Source: Orthonyx spaldingii (lineage: Eukaryota > Chordata > Aves > Passeriformes > Orthonychidae). From it: a DNA stretch of 64,000 bases. Below are positions 1 through 13,026 of this stretch, one piece after another. Position 1 is the first letter of the stretch. Every line of letters starts with the position of its first letter. The position numbers and the translations under genes were made by a program. A model generated the notes under the pieces. It had not been told where the DNA came from. It did not search any database and saw only the letters and a list, made by a program, of their open reading frames with translations. Where the stretch lies: contig VZTJ01004745.1 in the NCBI GenBank assembly GCA_013397795.1, positions 31,365 to 95,364 of the forward strand, read 5' to 3'.

Positions 1-3000
1 GGAAAACACACGGAGATTTTATGCTCCTAATACTCATTTGGAAATAGCAACAAGGCTGACTGAGGAGACACAAATTGCTTTTTTTCTTCTTTCTCCCTAA
101 AACAAGCAAATTGAAAGCAGGCAAACAATTCTGATGCTTTTCAAAATCTATGTCTAAATTCATTATTAATTTTGACACAGGAATATATCTGACCCCTCCA
201 AAAATGGCTGTGGGAAATAAAGGATTATTACCAGGCTCTATGCTGTATTTAGATGCAGAAAAAATTAATGGAAATTATTCATACACCTCTCCAGAGCCAC
301 AACCATCTTAATCTGCATTTCTGCTTTCCCACAAAGCAGTGGATACCTGCTCCTGGTGCATTTATCTCCCTCAGGTTTGCTCCCCCAGCCTGCCAGTAAG
401 GGCTGTCGCAGTGCAATGAGTCACTGCATTCTCCTGAAGAAAGTGGAAATACAAATCCCTGGCTATTTGGGTCTTTAGCTCCAGAGAAGGAAATAAAACA
501 TATTTAATATATGGACCTTCAGGAGTTTCTCCTATGTCACTTCTATGCTGTATGAAGACACACTTTTCTTTGTCACCTCTAGCAATAATCCACGCACTGC
601 ACAGGCGCCGGTTGGAAAAGAGTAGTTCAGATACTTCAAGCAGTGAAGAAACAAAAAGCCATTATTTTCTGTAAATCAATCAGCCCAAGGGCCAGTCCAG
701 GAAAACACAATTATCAAAAAACTTGGTATCTACAGCAAAAAGAGTTTATAACTTGCATAATTGTCTTCTGGCCTCTCTTTTGTGGGGCTATGAAAGTCCT
801 GTGCCAGGCACCAAAAATATGATTAAATGCCTCTGAAGTGTGTTTTGATTGAATTCAAAAGGGAATCCATCTGATCCCCTACCTCCTCGCTGGCCAGTGA
901 TTGATTGCACAAGCCACTTCCAGCAATGTGATTTTTCTTTCTGACAATGCTCCTTTAAGGAAGCCACTGGAGCAGAAACCCCGACAGAATCGGAGTAAGA
1001 TCATCAGGTTTGTATCTGTGCTGCTCTATCATCACTCTTTCCTTTATTCATCCTCTTATAGATTTTCTCAAAGGACTGCAAAAAATAATAAAGAGTTATT
1101 CCCTTTTGTGTAAACCTCCCTAGGAAATTATTTTGTGCTTGCATTTTCATGTTGGGTAATTACAGCTTAGAGATGAACTATCAAACAGTGGGGTTTAGAT
1201 TTAATAAAATGGCCTTAAATTGCTGTAAAAAGAAGAGGGGGAAAAAAGCCCCAGAAACTCTTACGAGATTTCGTGTGGGAAATGATTGCTAAAGCACCAG
1301 CAATAAGAAGGGGCTCAAGAACACATTTTAGTCATCTCAGAGGAAAAAAAACAGTTCAGAGCCCAGCCCTCCTTCCAATCCAGATTATTGGAAAGGGTCC
1401 AAGCCCCAGTTCACCCCTTCCAGCTCTGAACCCAACCTGCAGAAACCTGAGCAAGAGCAGCAAAGGGGGAAAAGACTCAAGAAGACACAAAGAAGAACTT
1501 GTTATTGCCCAAAAGCCACAAAAACCTAAAGCACACATAACGTACAGCACAAGGAGAGGACAGAAAAGCTTTGGAAAGGCAATTAAATAAAAGCATTTTT
1601 AATTTTTTTATTCTGCAGTAGCTTCACAAGCCACAGTCTGGATCCATCGTGGTAGGTACCGGGTACGTGGAAATGTTTTCCAAAAGGACTCAGCTCTCCC
1701 TTTCCAAATTCTAATTCAAAATTCCATGTTGCAAAACAGCATCATCCAAGCACAGCACTGTTTTCAAAACTCCTAAACACATAGGCAGTGCCTCAAGTCT
1801 CTACTTTGACATTTTGCTATTGAGGCAGCAGCAGCACAGAAGAATTTCACAAAGTGAATATTAGAATCACAGGATGGTTTGGGTTGGAAGGACCTTAAAG
1901 ATAATCAAGTCCTACCCCTGCCATGGGCAGGGACACCTTTCACTATCCCAGGTTGCTCCAAGCCCTGTCCAACCTGGCCTTGGACACTGCCAGGGATCCA
2001 GGGGCAGCCACAGCTGCTCTGGGCACCCTGTGCCAGGGCCTCTCCAGCCTCACAGCCAGGAATTCCTTCCCAAGATCCCATCTAACCCTGCCCCCTGGCA
2101 GTTTAAAACCACTGCACCTTGCTCCAAAGAAATCAAAGCAGGAAGCTGGGCTGTGGCAAAGCCTGAGGGATGGAGGTTATCAGCTCCCATCATCAGGCAA
2201 GGCTTGCTTGGGCAAACAGCAGCAACATTGCATTGGATTGAAGATTCAATCCCCATTTCCAGGTAATTCCGGTCATTGCCGTAACGACAAACTCCCAAAG
2301 GCACCAAGACAATTCATGTGTCGCTGCAGGAGAGCAGCCACATCTCAGAGGCAACACCGGGAACTGTCCCCGGAGCGCCGCCCGCCGCACCCCGCCCTCC
2401 CAGCGCAGCCCCTGCAGAGGCCGTGTGCTGACATTATCACCCGGGTTACCCTTACCGCCACTCCCAGAGCTTGGGGAAGGTTCCCCGGCAGGCACAGCTG
2501 TGCGTACAGCCCAAACCCAGCTCCGTGCTCTCATATCCACGCTAAATAAACACGGACAGGGAGGATGAGCCCATCTGTGCCTGTCTCCTTTTTGCCTTGA
2601 GCTTCACAAGCTGCCAACGCCAGGAATTCTGCTACCGTTTGTAAATCCAGTGTCAGGGAGGAAATGAGCATCTTCTGGGCAAAAAATAACATTAAAATGA
2701 TAGGGCACGCACTCAAACAGCTTCTACAGAACAACACAGCACTGCAGGGAATTGGATTTTCCAAAACAAGGTATGATGATGGACAGAAAGCATTGGTAAG
2801 CTCTAATATCAATCTTTTTATCAAGATTTAAAACTAACAGACTGCCTTGGTGTGAGAGGAGCATCCTACAAATTTCTAGCAGAGCCAAATTTAACAAGAA
2901 ATCCTGTTCCTTCCTCAGACTCTTTTACTGAGACTGTGGCAGTATAAATACATTAGAGCTTTGAGAGAAAACTAGCACAGGAACATTGCTCTTCCTACGC

Positions 3001-6000
3001 CCATATCCATCCTTGGAGTTTGAAAATGGAGTCGTTAATGTATTCAAAACTCAGCAATAATGAAAAATAACCCCCAAAACCCAGCACTCAGAAGAGTCCC
3101 TACGAGCTGTATTTCACTCACCGTGTGTGAGTGAATATATGTGAGAACAGAGGTGTTTGTGTGCACAAATCCCTCTAAAATGGATATAAACAACAACAAA
3201 AAAAGGAGCAGCTTTCTGCTGTAGCCATTCTCTGTTTAATCCCTTTTCCCTCTGTTTTCCCGTTTGCAAATTGTTGCTGGAACACCTTTAAATCAAGCCC
3301 TGAAGCCGTGTGGCTGCTCGTTATTTACAGTCAGCTGGGGTTAATAAAACTCATCACACCCAGCCCGGTGCTGGCGAGGAGCCGTAACTCATCCTCAGAG
3401 CTGCCTCCCGTGGTTTAATAGCTCCACGAGGTGCAGGGAAAGCTGGAAGGAGGCTGGAAAACAGCGGTCTGAACAACAAAAAAAAAGCAACATTTCTGAC
3501 TCTCCACCTCCCCCTGCAGGAAAATTAGCCAAGCATAGAAGAAAGAGTTCAATATTGTATCTTAAATCTGATTTATACTCTAGGGCATGGGGAAAAAAGG
3601 CATTTTCTCTTGCTACTTTGCACTGCATAAATCTCCGAATTGCTTGCTCAGATTTGTGGGGTTTTTTTATTTAAGACATTTACAGTTCTGAATTACTCCA
3701 AAGAAAGATGGCTTCACTTATGAGACAAATACACTGATTATTCCATTAATTTGCCTTATAAATAGAATTAATTTATTAAATTATTGTCTTCTACTACCTG
3801 CTGCTCAAGTTCAGCCTTAAGGTGAAGTGGGATATCTGTAAATAAACGCACACTTGTGATCCCTCTGGACCTCCCAGTGCCAGTGAAGTTCCCGAGGCCA
3901 GAATTAGTTTGGTTACTGGGAAATCTCTGTTAGCAGTAGGAGGCTGGTGAGACACCACTGTGCAGTCCTGAATCCATCTGGGGGGGATAAGATTTACACA
4001 AATTAACACATTTAATGAGAGTTACACACATTAAGTACTCTGTGATCCTGTGTACTAAGTGATCCTGATCATTGCTCCATAAAAAGTTTAATTCAGGCCT
4101 GATAATGCTCAATTCAAGTCTAAAATTTGATTCAAACAAGTAACACTGGAAAGAAATTTAGTAACAAATGCCTTTAAAAAGAAATTTGAAAAAGTATGGT
4201 CTTTCTGAAAAATAAGAACTGAAAGTCTGTTTGCTCTGCATGAGCCAATTTTGACCATTGGTGCTGACTGCTGAGCAGAGACGTGCTCAGAAAAGAGGAA
4301 AACCAAAAAATAGGGAAAAAACCTCAAAAACCCAGTTACTTTACATGTGAGGTCTTAAGTCTCTGCAGATGCAGACACCACACTTGGAGATACTCAAGGA
4401 TCCAAGCCCTGGCATGACATCCCGACTCTTTTCTTCTGTGTTTAAACCACGTCCTGCTTGATTCCTTGTGCTCCTGTAGGCAAGGTGGGGTCTGAGCTCT
4501 CCCCGGCTGTGTTTGCCAACGCTGCTCCCAGACTTGGGAAGCAGAGCACACCACTGCAAAGGCTTGGGAATAAAATGCCTTATGAACAGCAGAGGTGGTC
4601 CGAGATACTCACTGCTGTCTCCTCCCACAGCAACACTGGGATGGGAGATCTTTCCCTCACAAAGTGGCTGCAGGCATTCCCAAAATAACCAGCTTCTCAT
4701 TAATTCCAGCATCAGGAGCACAATAGTTTGGGGATTTCCAGTCTAATCCTTCCTTTGGCTTTAATTCCTATGCTTAGTCTTTTTCTGTCTACAGTGTGAG
4801 GTATTTTACATGGAAATTGAAACTAAAATCGTGATAAGGCATTTGTGAGAAAAGCTTTTCCCTTAGAAAGCAAAATAAAATTCCAGCAGGGAGAGGACTC
4901 TTTGAAACTTCCCACTCCATAAGGAAAATAGCACCTAGAACCTGTCCCCAGTTCATCCACTGCCAAAGAATGTTATATTGGAGGAATACTATAAGAATAT
5001 GGATATATATACAAAAAAATATAGAAGCTGGTCTTGCAAATGTTTCAATACTCCCTGCTACAAGACCCTATAGTTTGAGTTCTTCCAGTCTCAGTGCCTC
5101 AGGATGAAGTTTTTCAGGTGGGAAATCGCAGACTGTCCTGGGATGAACATTTGCCTGTGCACCTTCACTCTTCCCTACTGCACAAATGTGTTAATGATAC
5201 AGTCTTTAATTACACAGTCACAGAAGCACACCCTGCCTCCTTCTAATTATGAGTATAAAAATTAATCAAGGTCAGGCAGGGAACGAAATTGTTGAGAATT
5301 ATGAATAAACCAGTGACTAAATCCCAGGACTTGCAGCGTGTGTAACGCAGCTGGAAGCGTCGGCAGCAAAGGGGACAGGCCCTGGAGGGAGTGAATGGAG
5401 ATGGTTTTTATTCAAAAAGCCCTCAGTGAGCTGCTCCTTGCTCAGCAAGTCCCATCATTCCTGTGCCCCAGATGCTGTTGGAGAGCTGGGCTAAATCCAA
5501 CAGGTGATTATGTCACTAAAGACTCAGATGCTCAAATTCCAGTTGCACAAACTGAACTCTGACTCTTGAGTGAGCTGCATCTCCTTCAGGTGTCTGCAAA
5601 TGAAGATATGAGTGACTTGCCTGTCTCCAAGGTAAAGGAGAGGAACAGGCATCCTTAGGAAGGGATTCATCCCAGCACAGGCGGCTGGGAGAGGTCAGGG
5701 AATGGCACAGATGCCCTTTCCACTGACTAAACGTGGAGCATGGGTGATCTGCTGAGACTGTTCTGCATCAGAGAGATCTCAGTGCAGAAAGATGAGTCCC
5801 ACCCTTCCTAAATTTGTCACTTACTATTTTTACAGAATTATTTTTAAATTGCCACCAGGAGATGCCATTTTATCTGTACGCAGCACACCAACGAACTGCA
5901 GCTGAAGGCTTTAAAATCAAAAGAAGCTTGCCTGGCACCAAGGACTTTCAAAGAAGCCTCAAAAAACGAATTTACCTGTTTTAAAAGCTGGCACTGAAAT

Positions 6001-9000
6001 GCTCCCTGCTGTGCTGCCTGCAAAGGATTCCCTGCTCCCGTCAGCACAGATAGTAATGTACACACACAAGAGGGCAGAGCTGTGCTAGCATATTCCAACT
6101 TAAACATTACCAGTTCTTTGCAGTGCAGGGATTACTGGGCTGTTATTTTGGGGAGAAGAGGATGAAGTGAAGGATATTCTAGAATTTAGTTACCCAGAAA
6201 TGATAATCCATTTTTCAACCTCACTACTCAAAACTAGCAGCTGCATCAGATCCTGAGCATCACACACAGCACTCACTGCTCCCCACTTATCGGCAAGATG
6301 GAAAGACCCAAGTCTCTTACATAAAACAATGATGTAATTACCAACTAATCTAGCTTATTTAGAAACCAATTTCTTCCCACAGGGTTGGAGGTTCAAACGG
6401 ACTAAAAGATCTTGGCTTGCACGTGGCCAAATGGAAGCGAATGGGAATGGACAGATAAGGGCTGGACTGGCTCCCCCCGACCACGACATTCCCACTAAGG
6501 CCTTTTCTTTCTGACACACTCAGAAATATTAATTAATTTAACTCAAGGGGGTTGTTTTTATCTGGATTTCTCAGGCAGCTTCACTCTTACAAGTTCAAAG
6601 GCAGCTTTGAAGCCAGCTCAAAGAATGGATTTATATTGATTTAAGAACATGTATCAGAAATTCAGAAATGATCAGCACTGCAAGTGCATGGAATCGACTC
6701 CTTGGGGTAGAGAGTTCCTGCTCTTCAGATTAAACACTCACAGAATCCCTTAAAACATCTGCAGGAGCAGGAGGGATCCCCACTGGTTCATCTGGGCGAG
6801 CAAGAGCCACCCGCAGGGAGACAGGACAGCTCATCAAAAGCCACTTACCTATTTCTGCATAATCTGAGCATTATTTCTTATCTAAGAGCCACATTTTGAG
6901 ATTGTTTGTTGTCACTGGCACTTCCTAACCAGAGTCACCACCCAACAGGCCAAGCAGTGCCTTTCAATATATCCATTTATATGACACTTTTCATTTCATG
7001 TCTCCAAACGCTTTGTTAACCAAAAGCCTGCAGCATCCAAAACCTGTCACTGGATATTAGGCCAACCTTGTGGTTGATAAACGGAAAGAAACAAAAGCCA
7101 AAGCACTTTGCCAAAGGTCACAGTTAATTCCTTGCTTCAAACACTAGAAAAAACATACCTACAATGCATCCAAAAAATACCCCAATGCACAGGCCTGGGA
7201 GAACACTTCATCCCTGCTAATACTTTTACAGAGTTTTCATTTTGAAAATTATCTACCTGGCCCTTCCTGTGGTAAGTGTAAAGGTGGTTGATGACAATTC
7301 AGAATTCTCATTCTTGACAGATTAATGGATTTTTAGGACAAGTTCTTCCCAGTGATTCAAGTGAAATCCATTTTGCTTCAGTGAGTTTATTATACTATGT
7401 ACATATTTAGGATTCTACGTTGTCATTAAAACACCATCAGTGCATCTCAGAAAGTCTGAAGTCTCATATTCATGTAGAAATCCAAATGCATTTAAAATTG
7501 TCCCATTAACCTCTGAACTGTTCTTAGACAAACACGAGCTTAGAACTTACTTTCTAAACATTTTTTCCACAATAAAGGGGAATAAATTCAAGTTATGCTC
7601 CATAAAAATCAACAATACAAGCTGGCAAAAGCACTTCTCCGCTCCAGTACTATCAGATCCTATAAAACGTCTTGATTTGCCTGTGTGAGAAAAAGGAAGT
7701 GGGAAGATGGAAGACAGCCTATCTCAATTCTGAACCAGTAAAGCATTTAAGAAAATATCTGATTAATTTAGAATGCAGGAGGGAGATTAAAACCCCACCT
7801 CAGCAGGCTGACATTAACTCCTTATCGCTTTAAGGAACAGAGCTCCCTTTATTCCACCCTCAGTTGCCTGGGGATCAACACAGGGAGTTATGGATCTTGA
7901 TGGAGCAACAACAGGAATTGATTTTTGGAGCAGCTCTCCCCACAGAGGGTAAAGGACCAAATAATGAGTGGTTTTGCTACTCCTGTGTCAGCTGCTGAGG
8001 AACGATGGTCACCGAGCGTGGCCACAAGGCACTCGGAGGGAGTCGCCTCCAGCCCTGCCGTTAGTTCACATTCCTGGATGGGGAGATTTCAAATCTGATT
8101 TCACCAGTACCATCAGCTCCAGAACCTTTAGACCTCCTTCCCCCTTGCTGAACACTCATCCTCTTCTCTCAGGGCTGGCCTGCCTACAAGCCAGGCTCTC
8201 CCAATTCCCAACTTCCAGGCTTTCGCAGCCCAACAGCCACAGGATGGATCAGATCCTTCACGAGCAAATGCTGCCTCCCAGCTTGACGTTATTGTTTTAA
8301 GAGCCATAAAACCAGGCTGCTAAACACTGGTTGTAGGTTTCCACTTTTTCTTGGCTCACGGGCAGGATCATAGGAGGAAAGCAAAGAACAGTGAGGGGAA
8401 GCTACTCAATTCAGGTTCAAAATATCCAATGTACTCACTCCTGCATCGCTAAAAACGTGGTCTTCTGATTAAAGCTACAAACCTCACATGTGGATTTTGT
8501 CATTCCAATGATTTCTGGCAAATTTGAGACTCCATTCTCAGAAACACACATTTAACACCTCAATCCTGCCCAGTACAGACACAGACAAGCTGTTACAGTC
8601 TGAATGCAGCACTGTGATGGTTAAAATAGGACCTCAGCACTGCTTTGGTCCCACTCTGCTACATCTGTGTGCAACCACATCATCCATTATTGCTCTGTTT
8701 GGGCACGAATTCTGTCCACACCAAACTGTTCATACGGTCTCTGCAATTCACAGACCTCTTTGTGCTAATGTTGAGTTCAGGATCTCTCTTGCCTGAGAAA
8801 ATACTGATACTGAAGATTTATCCTGCTTGAAAACACAATGCAAATATAAAAAGGCAATTTGCTGCAACAGAAACTGGCCAATCACTGTTTAAAATGTCAG
8901 TTTAAAATAAGTTTAGCAGCACTGTTCTGTTCAAACAGCACTGATGTAGCCTGGCTCCTAAAGTTCATCGTAATTCTCCTCAGCCAAACTAAAACGGGAT

Positions 9001-10990
9001 GAGATATTTAATTAAGATGTTCTACAAATATTCTATTAAAAAAACCCAGCTGTCATGGGAAAAAAGATGCTGCTCTTTCCTGCCAAATTCCACAAAAACA
9101 TATCCAACATCCCTTCATTCTCCCTCCTCCTCTTTTCCATGCCCCCAGCACCCCACCCACACGCAAAGGACACTGTTACATCACTCCCAAGTACAAATCT
9201 TTTCGCTGCCCTCATTTCCCAGAGATTAACGATCAGGCAGCTCAGATCAGCTTTCCCCGCTGCACTGGAGTCAAATATTAAATGGCAAAGCCCAAAGGCT
9301 TCCAAGGCATTTCAGTCGGAATGACCCAAGGTGTGCCAGGCACTGGAGATGCCTCAATTTGCCTTAAGGGACAGGAAAGAGAATTACAAAAGTCACAGGC
9401 TAGAGGACTTTTTTAAAATCATCATAGTTTACTTGGAGTCAAGGGTTGTGTCAGTATAAAAGGGAGATCCAGAGCCACAAATAAATGGGACTTGCACAAG
9501 GAGGCAGAGCAGGGTGGGGGTTTTGGGGGCTGAGGAGATGGGAGTCATAACCTGTAAGGGAAAGGATGGAGATGAGCTATCTCACCAGGGAGCCCATCAG
9601 TGCCTCCATGGAAGTCACGCTAATTGCTTCAAAGTAACCAGTTTAGAGTAATTTTAGAGCAATCCTTGCTCTGAAAGAGTTGAGGGTCAAGATAAAAGTA
9701 AATTTGGGAGTTATTTTTACTTGCATTCAGGCCTAAAGCAGCAGCAAACTTCTCCTCAGCTCTGGGCAAGCTACCAAAGAGGCCTGGGCCTGTGCTGAGA
9801 CCTCAAGCCCCATCTCCAGCACAGGCATACTCTGCCCAAGGGCTGGAATTCTCCTACCAGGAACTGGGATTATGCGAGGTTGGCCTGAGCTCCCCAAAAG
9901 CCAAGTGGCTTTTCCAGCTTCCCAAGGCCTGCATGCACGACCAGGCACCCCAGCTGGGCAGAATGTCAGTGCAGTGCCCAGCTGCCACACTCCTTTGTAC
10001 TGCCAGCATCACCCCAAGGCGGTCTCCATCCCACGGAATACTCTGACAGGTACATCAGGGCAGAAAATGGCCAAAGGACTGCGTTCACCAGCTGAGGTTC
10101 TCTGAAAGCAAAGGCAAGGGAAAAGGAGGACTGCTTCTGGCACTGGGAGTAAATACTCTTCATTATAATCTGAATTGATGGGGCCCTCTGCACACTTGAG
10201 AAAGGGGAATCCATGAAAAACCATCCCAAAAACTCAGCTGCAGTGACCAGATCTGTGCTGGAAGGAGAGCAGTGCCACAGAGAAGGAAACACTCATCACG
10301 TGTGTGAGGACAAGTCCTGCCTCAAGAATGAGGGAAAAGTGGAAAGGAGAAGCTGAAGAATTTATCAGATTCCTAAAAAACCAGGATTTAGTCCAATATT
10401 TTGAACCAACAACAGAAATTGTACCTGTTCCAGTTCAGATTCAACCAAGACTTCAAAACAACAATTTGTCCTGAGTCAATTAACACATTTTCAATATTAA
10501 AAAGAAACAACAAACAAAAGCAAAGAAACAATAATTAAACTCAGTCACAACCTGCCTGATTTGATAACACTTTTACTTTGGAAACTGGAACATGACATAA
10601 AAAAAACCCAAAAGACACAAGCTTTGCTTCCCAACATTATTTCCAGAGCAAGACATCATTCTGAAGAACCCAAAACAAACCCCTGCTATTATTTGAGAGG
10701 ATAAATGAGTATCAAACTCATTAACAGCCCCGTAAGTAAGTACACAATAAAATAAACAGTCTCACAGATTCTAAGTAAACATGATACAGGCTGTGGCAAT
10801 GGTAAGTCAGCCAGGAACAGCACTGAGCTCACAGAGACCCTGGAAAAATACTGGTACTCAGCAAATTACAGTCTAGACAGTCTCCTCTTTTCCCAGAGGA
10901 CATTTATTTCCTCCTAGACAGCTGCAGACACCGTAGAAGAAACCTTTAAACCAACCTGCCCAAGAAACACAATCATATCTTCAAACAAAC
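1..10990 (-). other. BBS4: BBS4 intron 2 (incomplete)
   Basis: A/T-rich sequence without a recognised exon on either strand. The short open frames have no family resemblance and no splice-site support. It holds one CR1 tail (1863-2125). A GC-richer patch at about 2330-2530 follows it, with no identifiable content. The intron continues beyond the left edge. Confidence 0.75.
1863..2125 (-). mobile_element. CR1 LINE 3' tail
   Basis: The plus strand reads the reverse of the CR1 end: gaatcacaggatggtttggg, ttggaaggaccttaaagat, then the ccatgggcagggacacc block and the block matching the catcccTGGAagtg segment. Truncated at the 5' end as usual. In BBS4 intron 2, in gene orientation. Confidence 0.93.
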
Positions 10991-11042
10991 CTTTTTTAGG
11001 ACGGGGTTTTGTTGGTTCTGTAGCCGCTGGCGATGAAGAAAC
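10991..11042 (-). CDS. BBS4: BBS4 exon 2
   Basis: 52 bp: 17 codons plus one base, VSSSPAATEPTKPRPKK, with acceptor tctcag and donor gtttgt. Human BBS4 exon 2 also encodes 17 residues, and both end in KPR(P/Q)KK with the same split base before the next Ala codon. This is the low-complexity basic tail before the TPR array, so weak conservation is expected. The remaining BBS4 exons, encoding the TPRs, lie left of the window. I found no convincing exon 3 in 1-10990. Confidence 0.88.
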
Positions 11043-11829
11043 CTGAGAAGACAGAAACCAGGAGTAGTAAATATACCAGGCAAGGTTTCTTGAAGCTCTG
11101 TTCCAGAAAATAATCAGAAAGGAGAACTGGTAAATCCCAAAGGAGGGCATAAAAATAGCAGCATTGCTGCTGGACAAACTCTGCCCTGCCAAGCAAGGCT
11201 GAGATTTCTATTCCACAGCTCAATTATTTTAAATAAACACCCTCATTGTGCAGCTCACCCCTGTCCGTGGGGTCACTTCTGATCACCAGCATCCTGGGAA
11301 GTGATCTTTACCTTGCAAAAAAAAACCAGTACTGGAGCATTTAGGAAGCTAATTAGAGACCACACAGAAAATAAGAAAAAACATTTATTATAAAATATTT
11401 ATGAACTTAATTAGGGCAAAGCTGTTCCTGGAGAACCATCTGAGTCCACAGGATGTGAGCACAGGGATGTCCCACCACATGGAGGGCAGGGAACCTCCCC
11501 CTGCAAACACCGTCCAGAGCCGTGGAAAATAATTTTATATTATTTTCTTACTTTGCATCAACCATCAAACCTTCACGGAAGAGAAATGGGCTTACACAAG
11601 GAAGTGTTTTATTTTTTCACTTTGCTTTTTGGGAAGACACAACAGAGGATTTCATACACCTGTGTCACCTCCCTTCTCCTTAATAAGTAATTTTTAAAAT
11701 CAGAGATTCGGTCAATCTTTGCTCCTTGCAATGTTTTGGGAACATTTTCTAGTTGCATCTTTTTTTTACCAGAGATGGGGCAGATCAGAGATGCTGAGAC
11801 ATGGCAAATAACCCAAGAAAGGCTCTTCC

Positions 11830-11845
11830 TTTTTTTTTTTTTTTT
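11830..11845 (+). repeat. T16 homopolymer
   Basis: Sixteen T in BBS4 intron 1. No AATAAA lies at the right distance on the opposite strand, so it is not a retrocopy tail. Confidence 0.9.
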
Positions 11846-12230
11846 CTGTTAAATTTTTTTGTTTCTTAACAGTTTCTAATATTTTATTGACTTTTCTGAT
11901 TCCTGTCGTCAAAAACTGAGTTGCTATTTTCACAGAATTACCCAACTCTGAGCACTCCATCCTCAGCAGGAATATCCAGCACAAACACCTCATTTTTTAA
12001 TACATTGCAATTTTTTTAAATCTGCACACACATCTTTCCAATTCTCACTCTGAGTGAGTCCTCTCACTCGGCTCTGTTAAGACTTTCCTGGATTTTCTCC
12101 TATTGTCTCCTCACCTGAGTAACTTTCTACTCATTCTTTTGTCCAGATCATTTCTAAGTACACTGAACAACCCAGGCCTGCTACTGATCCCTGCAGGGCT
12201 TCACAGCAACCACCCTCCACCACAAAAAAC

Positions 12231-12655
12231 TTATGGAATGGGTTGGATTGGAAGGACGTTAAAGCTCATCCGTTCCACCCCTGCCATGGGCAGGGACACC
12301 TCCCACTGTCCCAGGCTGCTCCCAGCCCCATCCAGCCTGGCCTTGGACACTGCCAGGGATCCAGGGGCAGCCACAGCTGCTCTGGGCACCCTGTGCCAGG
12401 GCCTGCCCACCCTCCCAGGGAAAAATTCCTTCCCAATCTCCCATCCATCCCTGCCCTCTGGCAGTGGGAAGCCATTCCCTGTGTCCTGTCCCTCCATCCC
12501 TTGTCCCCAGTCCCTCTCCAGCTCTCCTGGAGCCCCTTTAGGCACGGGCGGGGGCTCTGAGCTCTCCTGAGCTCTCCTTCTTTCCAGGCTGCACACCCGC
12601 AACTCCCTCAGCCGCTCCTTGTGCTGCAGCCCCTTCCCCATCTCCATTACTCTTC
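12231..12655 (-). mobile_element. CR1 LINE 3' tail, longest copy
   Basis: Starts ggaatgggttggattggaag on the plus strand and continues through the gccatgggcagggacacc and ggggcagccacagctgctct blocks, then further upstream CR1 sequence ending near the ccaggctgcacacccgcaac block. It is the longest CR1 piece here, in BBS4 orientation, close to the BBS4 promoter. Confidence 0.93.
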
Positions 12656-12880
12656 CCCTCTTCTAGCACCTGATAATGGATTACTGATGTTAATTACTTC
12701 AGCAAAGGCTGAATTTCCCTCACGTTTTCCATACCAAGTCTGCAGATTAAAAACTCGCTCTTCAAAAGAACTTCCCGATGCCGTCGCCTCCGCTCCTCAC
12801 TTGCCTTCCCCTCCCCTCAACTCCCCTCCCGTCCGTGGCCCCTCCGGTCCCTCTCAGCCCCCTCAGCTCTCGCCCCTCAC

Positions 12881-12904
12881 CGTGGCGTCCTGCGGCTCCG
12901 CCAT
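12881..12904 (-). CDS. BBS4: BBS4 exon 1 (coding part)
   Basis: ATG at 12904-12902 followed by eight codons, MAEPQDAT, and then a gtgagg donor. Human BBS4 also begins with an eight-residue first coding exon, MAEERVAT, so length, phase and the MAE...AT ends agree while the middle has diverged. BBS4 is a TPR-repeat subunit of the BBSome, which carries membrane proteins into and out of cilia and binds PCM1 at centriolar satellites. The identification rests on this exon plus exon 2 and on the known ARIH1-BBS4 gene order in vertebrates. Confidence 0.85.
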
Positions 12905-12921
12905 GGCCGCGGCGGGCCGGG

Positions 12922-12935
12922 GGTGCCACGGCGAC
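12922..12935 (+). promoter_or_regulatory. X-box-like RFX site near BBS4 start
   Basis: The 14-mer ggtgccacggcgac matches 11 of 14 positions of the palindromic X-box GTTGCCATGGCAAC; the right half GGCGAC fits RRNRAC completely. It ends 18 bases upstream of the BBS4 ATG. BBS genes are known RFX targets, but a GC-rich island can give such matches by chance. Confidence 0.35.
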
Positions 12936-12941
12936 AGCCCG

Positions 12942-12986
12942 NNNNNNNNNNNNNNNNNNNNNNNNNNNNNNNNNNNNNNNNNNNNN
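12942..12986. other. Assembly gap (45 N)
   Basis: 45 undetermined bases within the GC-rich BBS4 promoter or 5' UTR. The size may be a placeholder. Any upstream exon, start codon or regulatory site here is unknown. Confidence 1.
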
Positions 12987-13017
12987 GCGGCCGGGGGTGC
13001 CCGGGGCGCCCCCCCGC

Positions 13018-13026
13018 CACTTCCGG
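13018..13026 (-). promoter_or_regulatory. ETS (GABPA/ELK-type) site upstream of BBS4
   Basis: CCGGAAGTG on the minus strand, a full match to the GABPA/ELK core that is common in CpG promoters of housekeeping genes. It is 114 bases upstream of the BBS4 ATG, on the far side of the assembly gap. Confidence 0.55.

Larger units (their letters stand above)
11043..12880 (-). other. BBS4: BBS4 intron 1
   Basis: 1.84-kb intron between the two BBS4 exons. It contains a T16 tract (11830-11845) and a long CR1 tail (12231-12655) that ends about 225 bp from the exon 1 donor. Nothing else is recognised. Confidence 0.8.

Noticed and set aside
1923..2549. 208-codon plus-strand frame
   Set aside because: Its first third is the reverse strand of a CR1 tail; no protein family or splice context supports it.
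4230..4260. Possible BBS4 exon 3 (minus-strand QNWLM resembling QNWLIHL)
   Set aside because: Only five residues agree; the following residues and splice sites do not fit BBS4.
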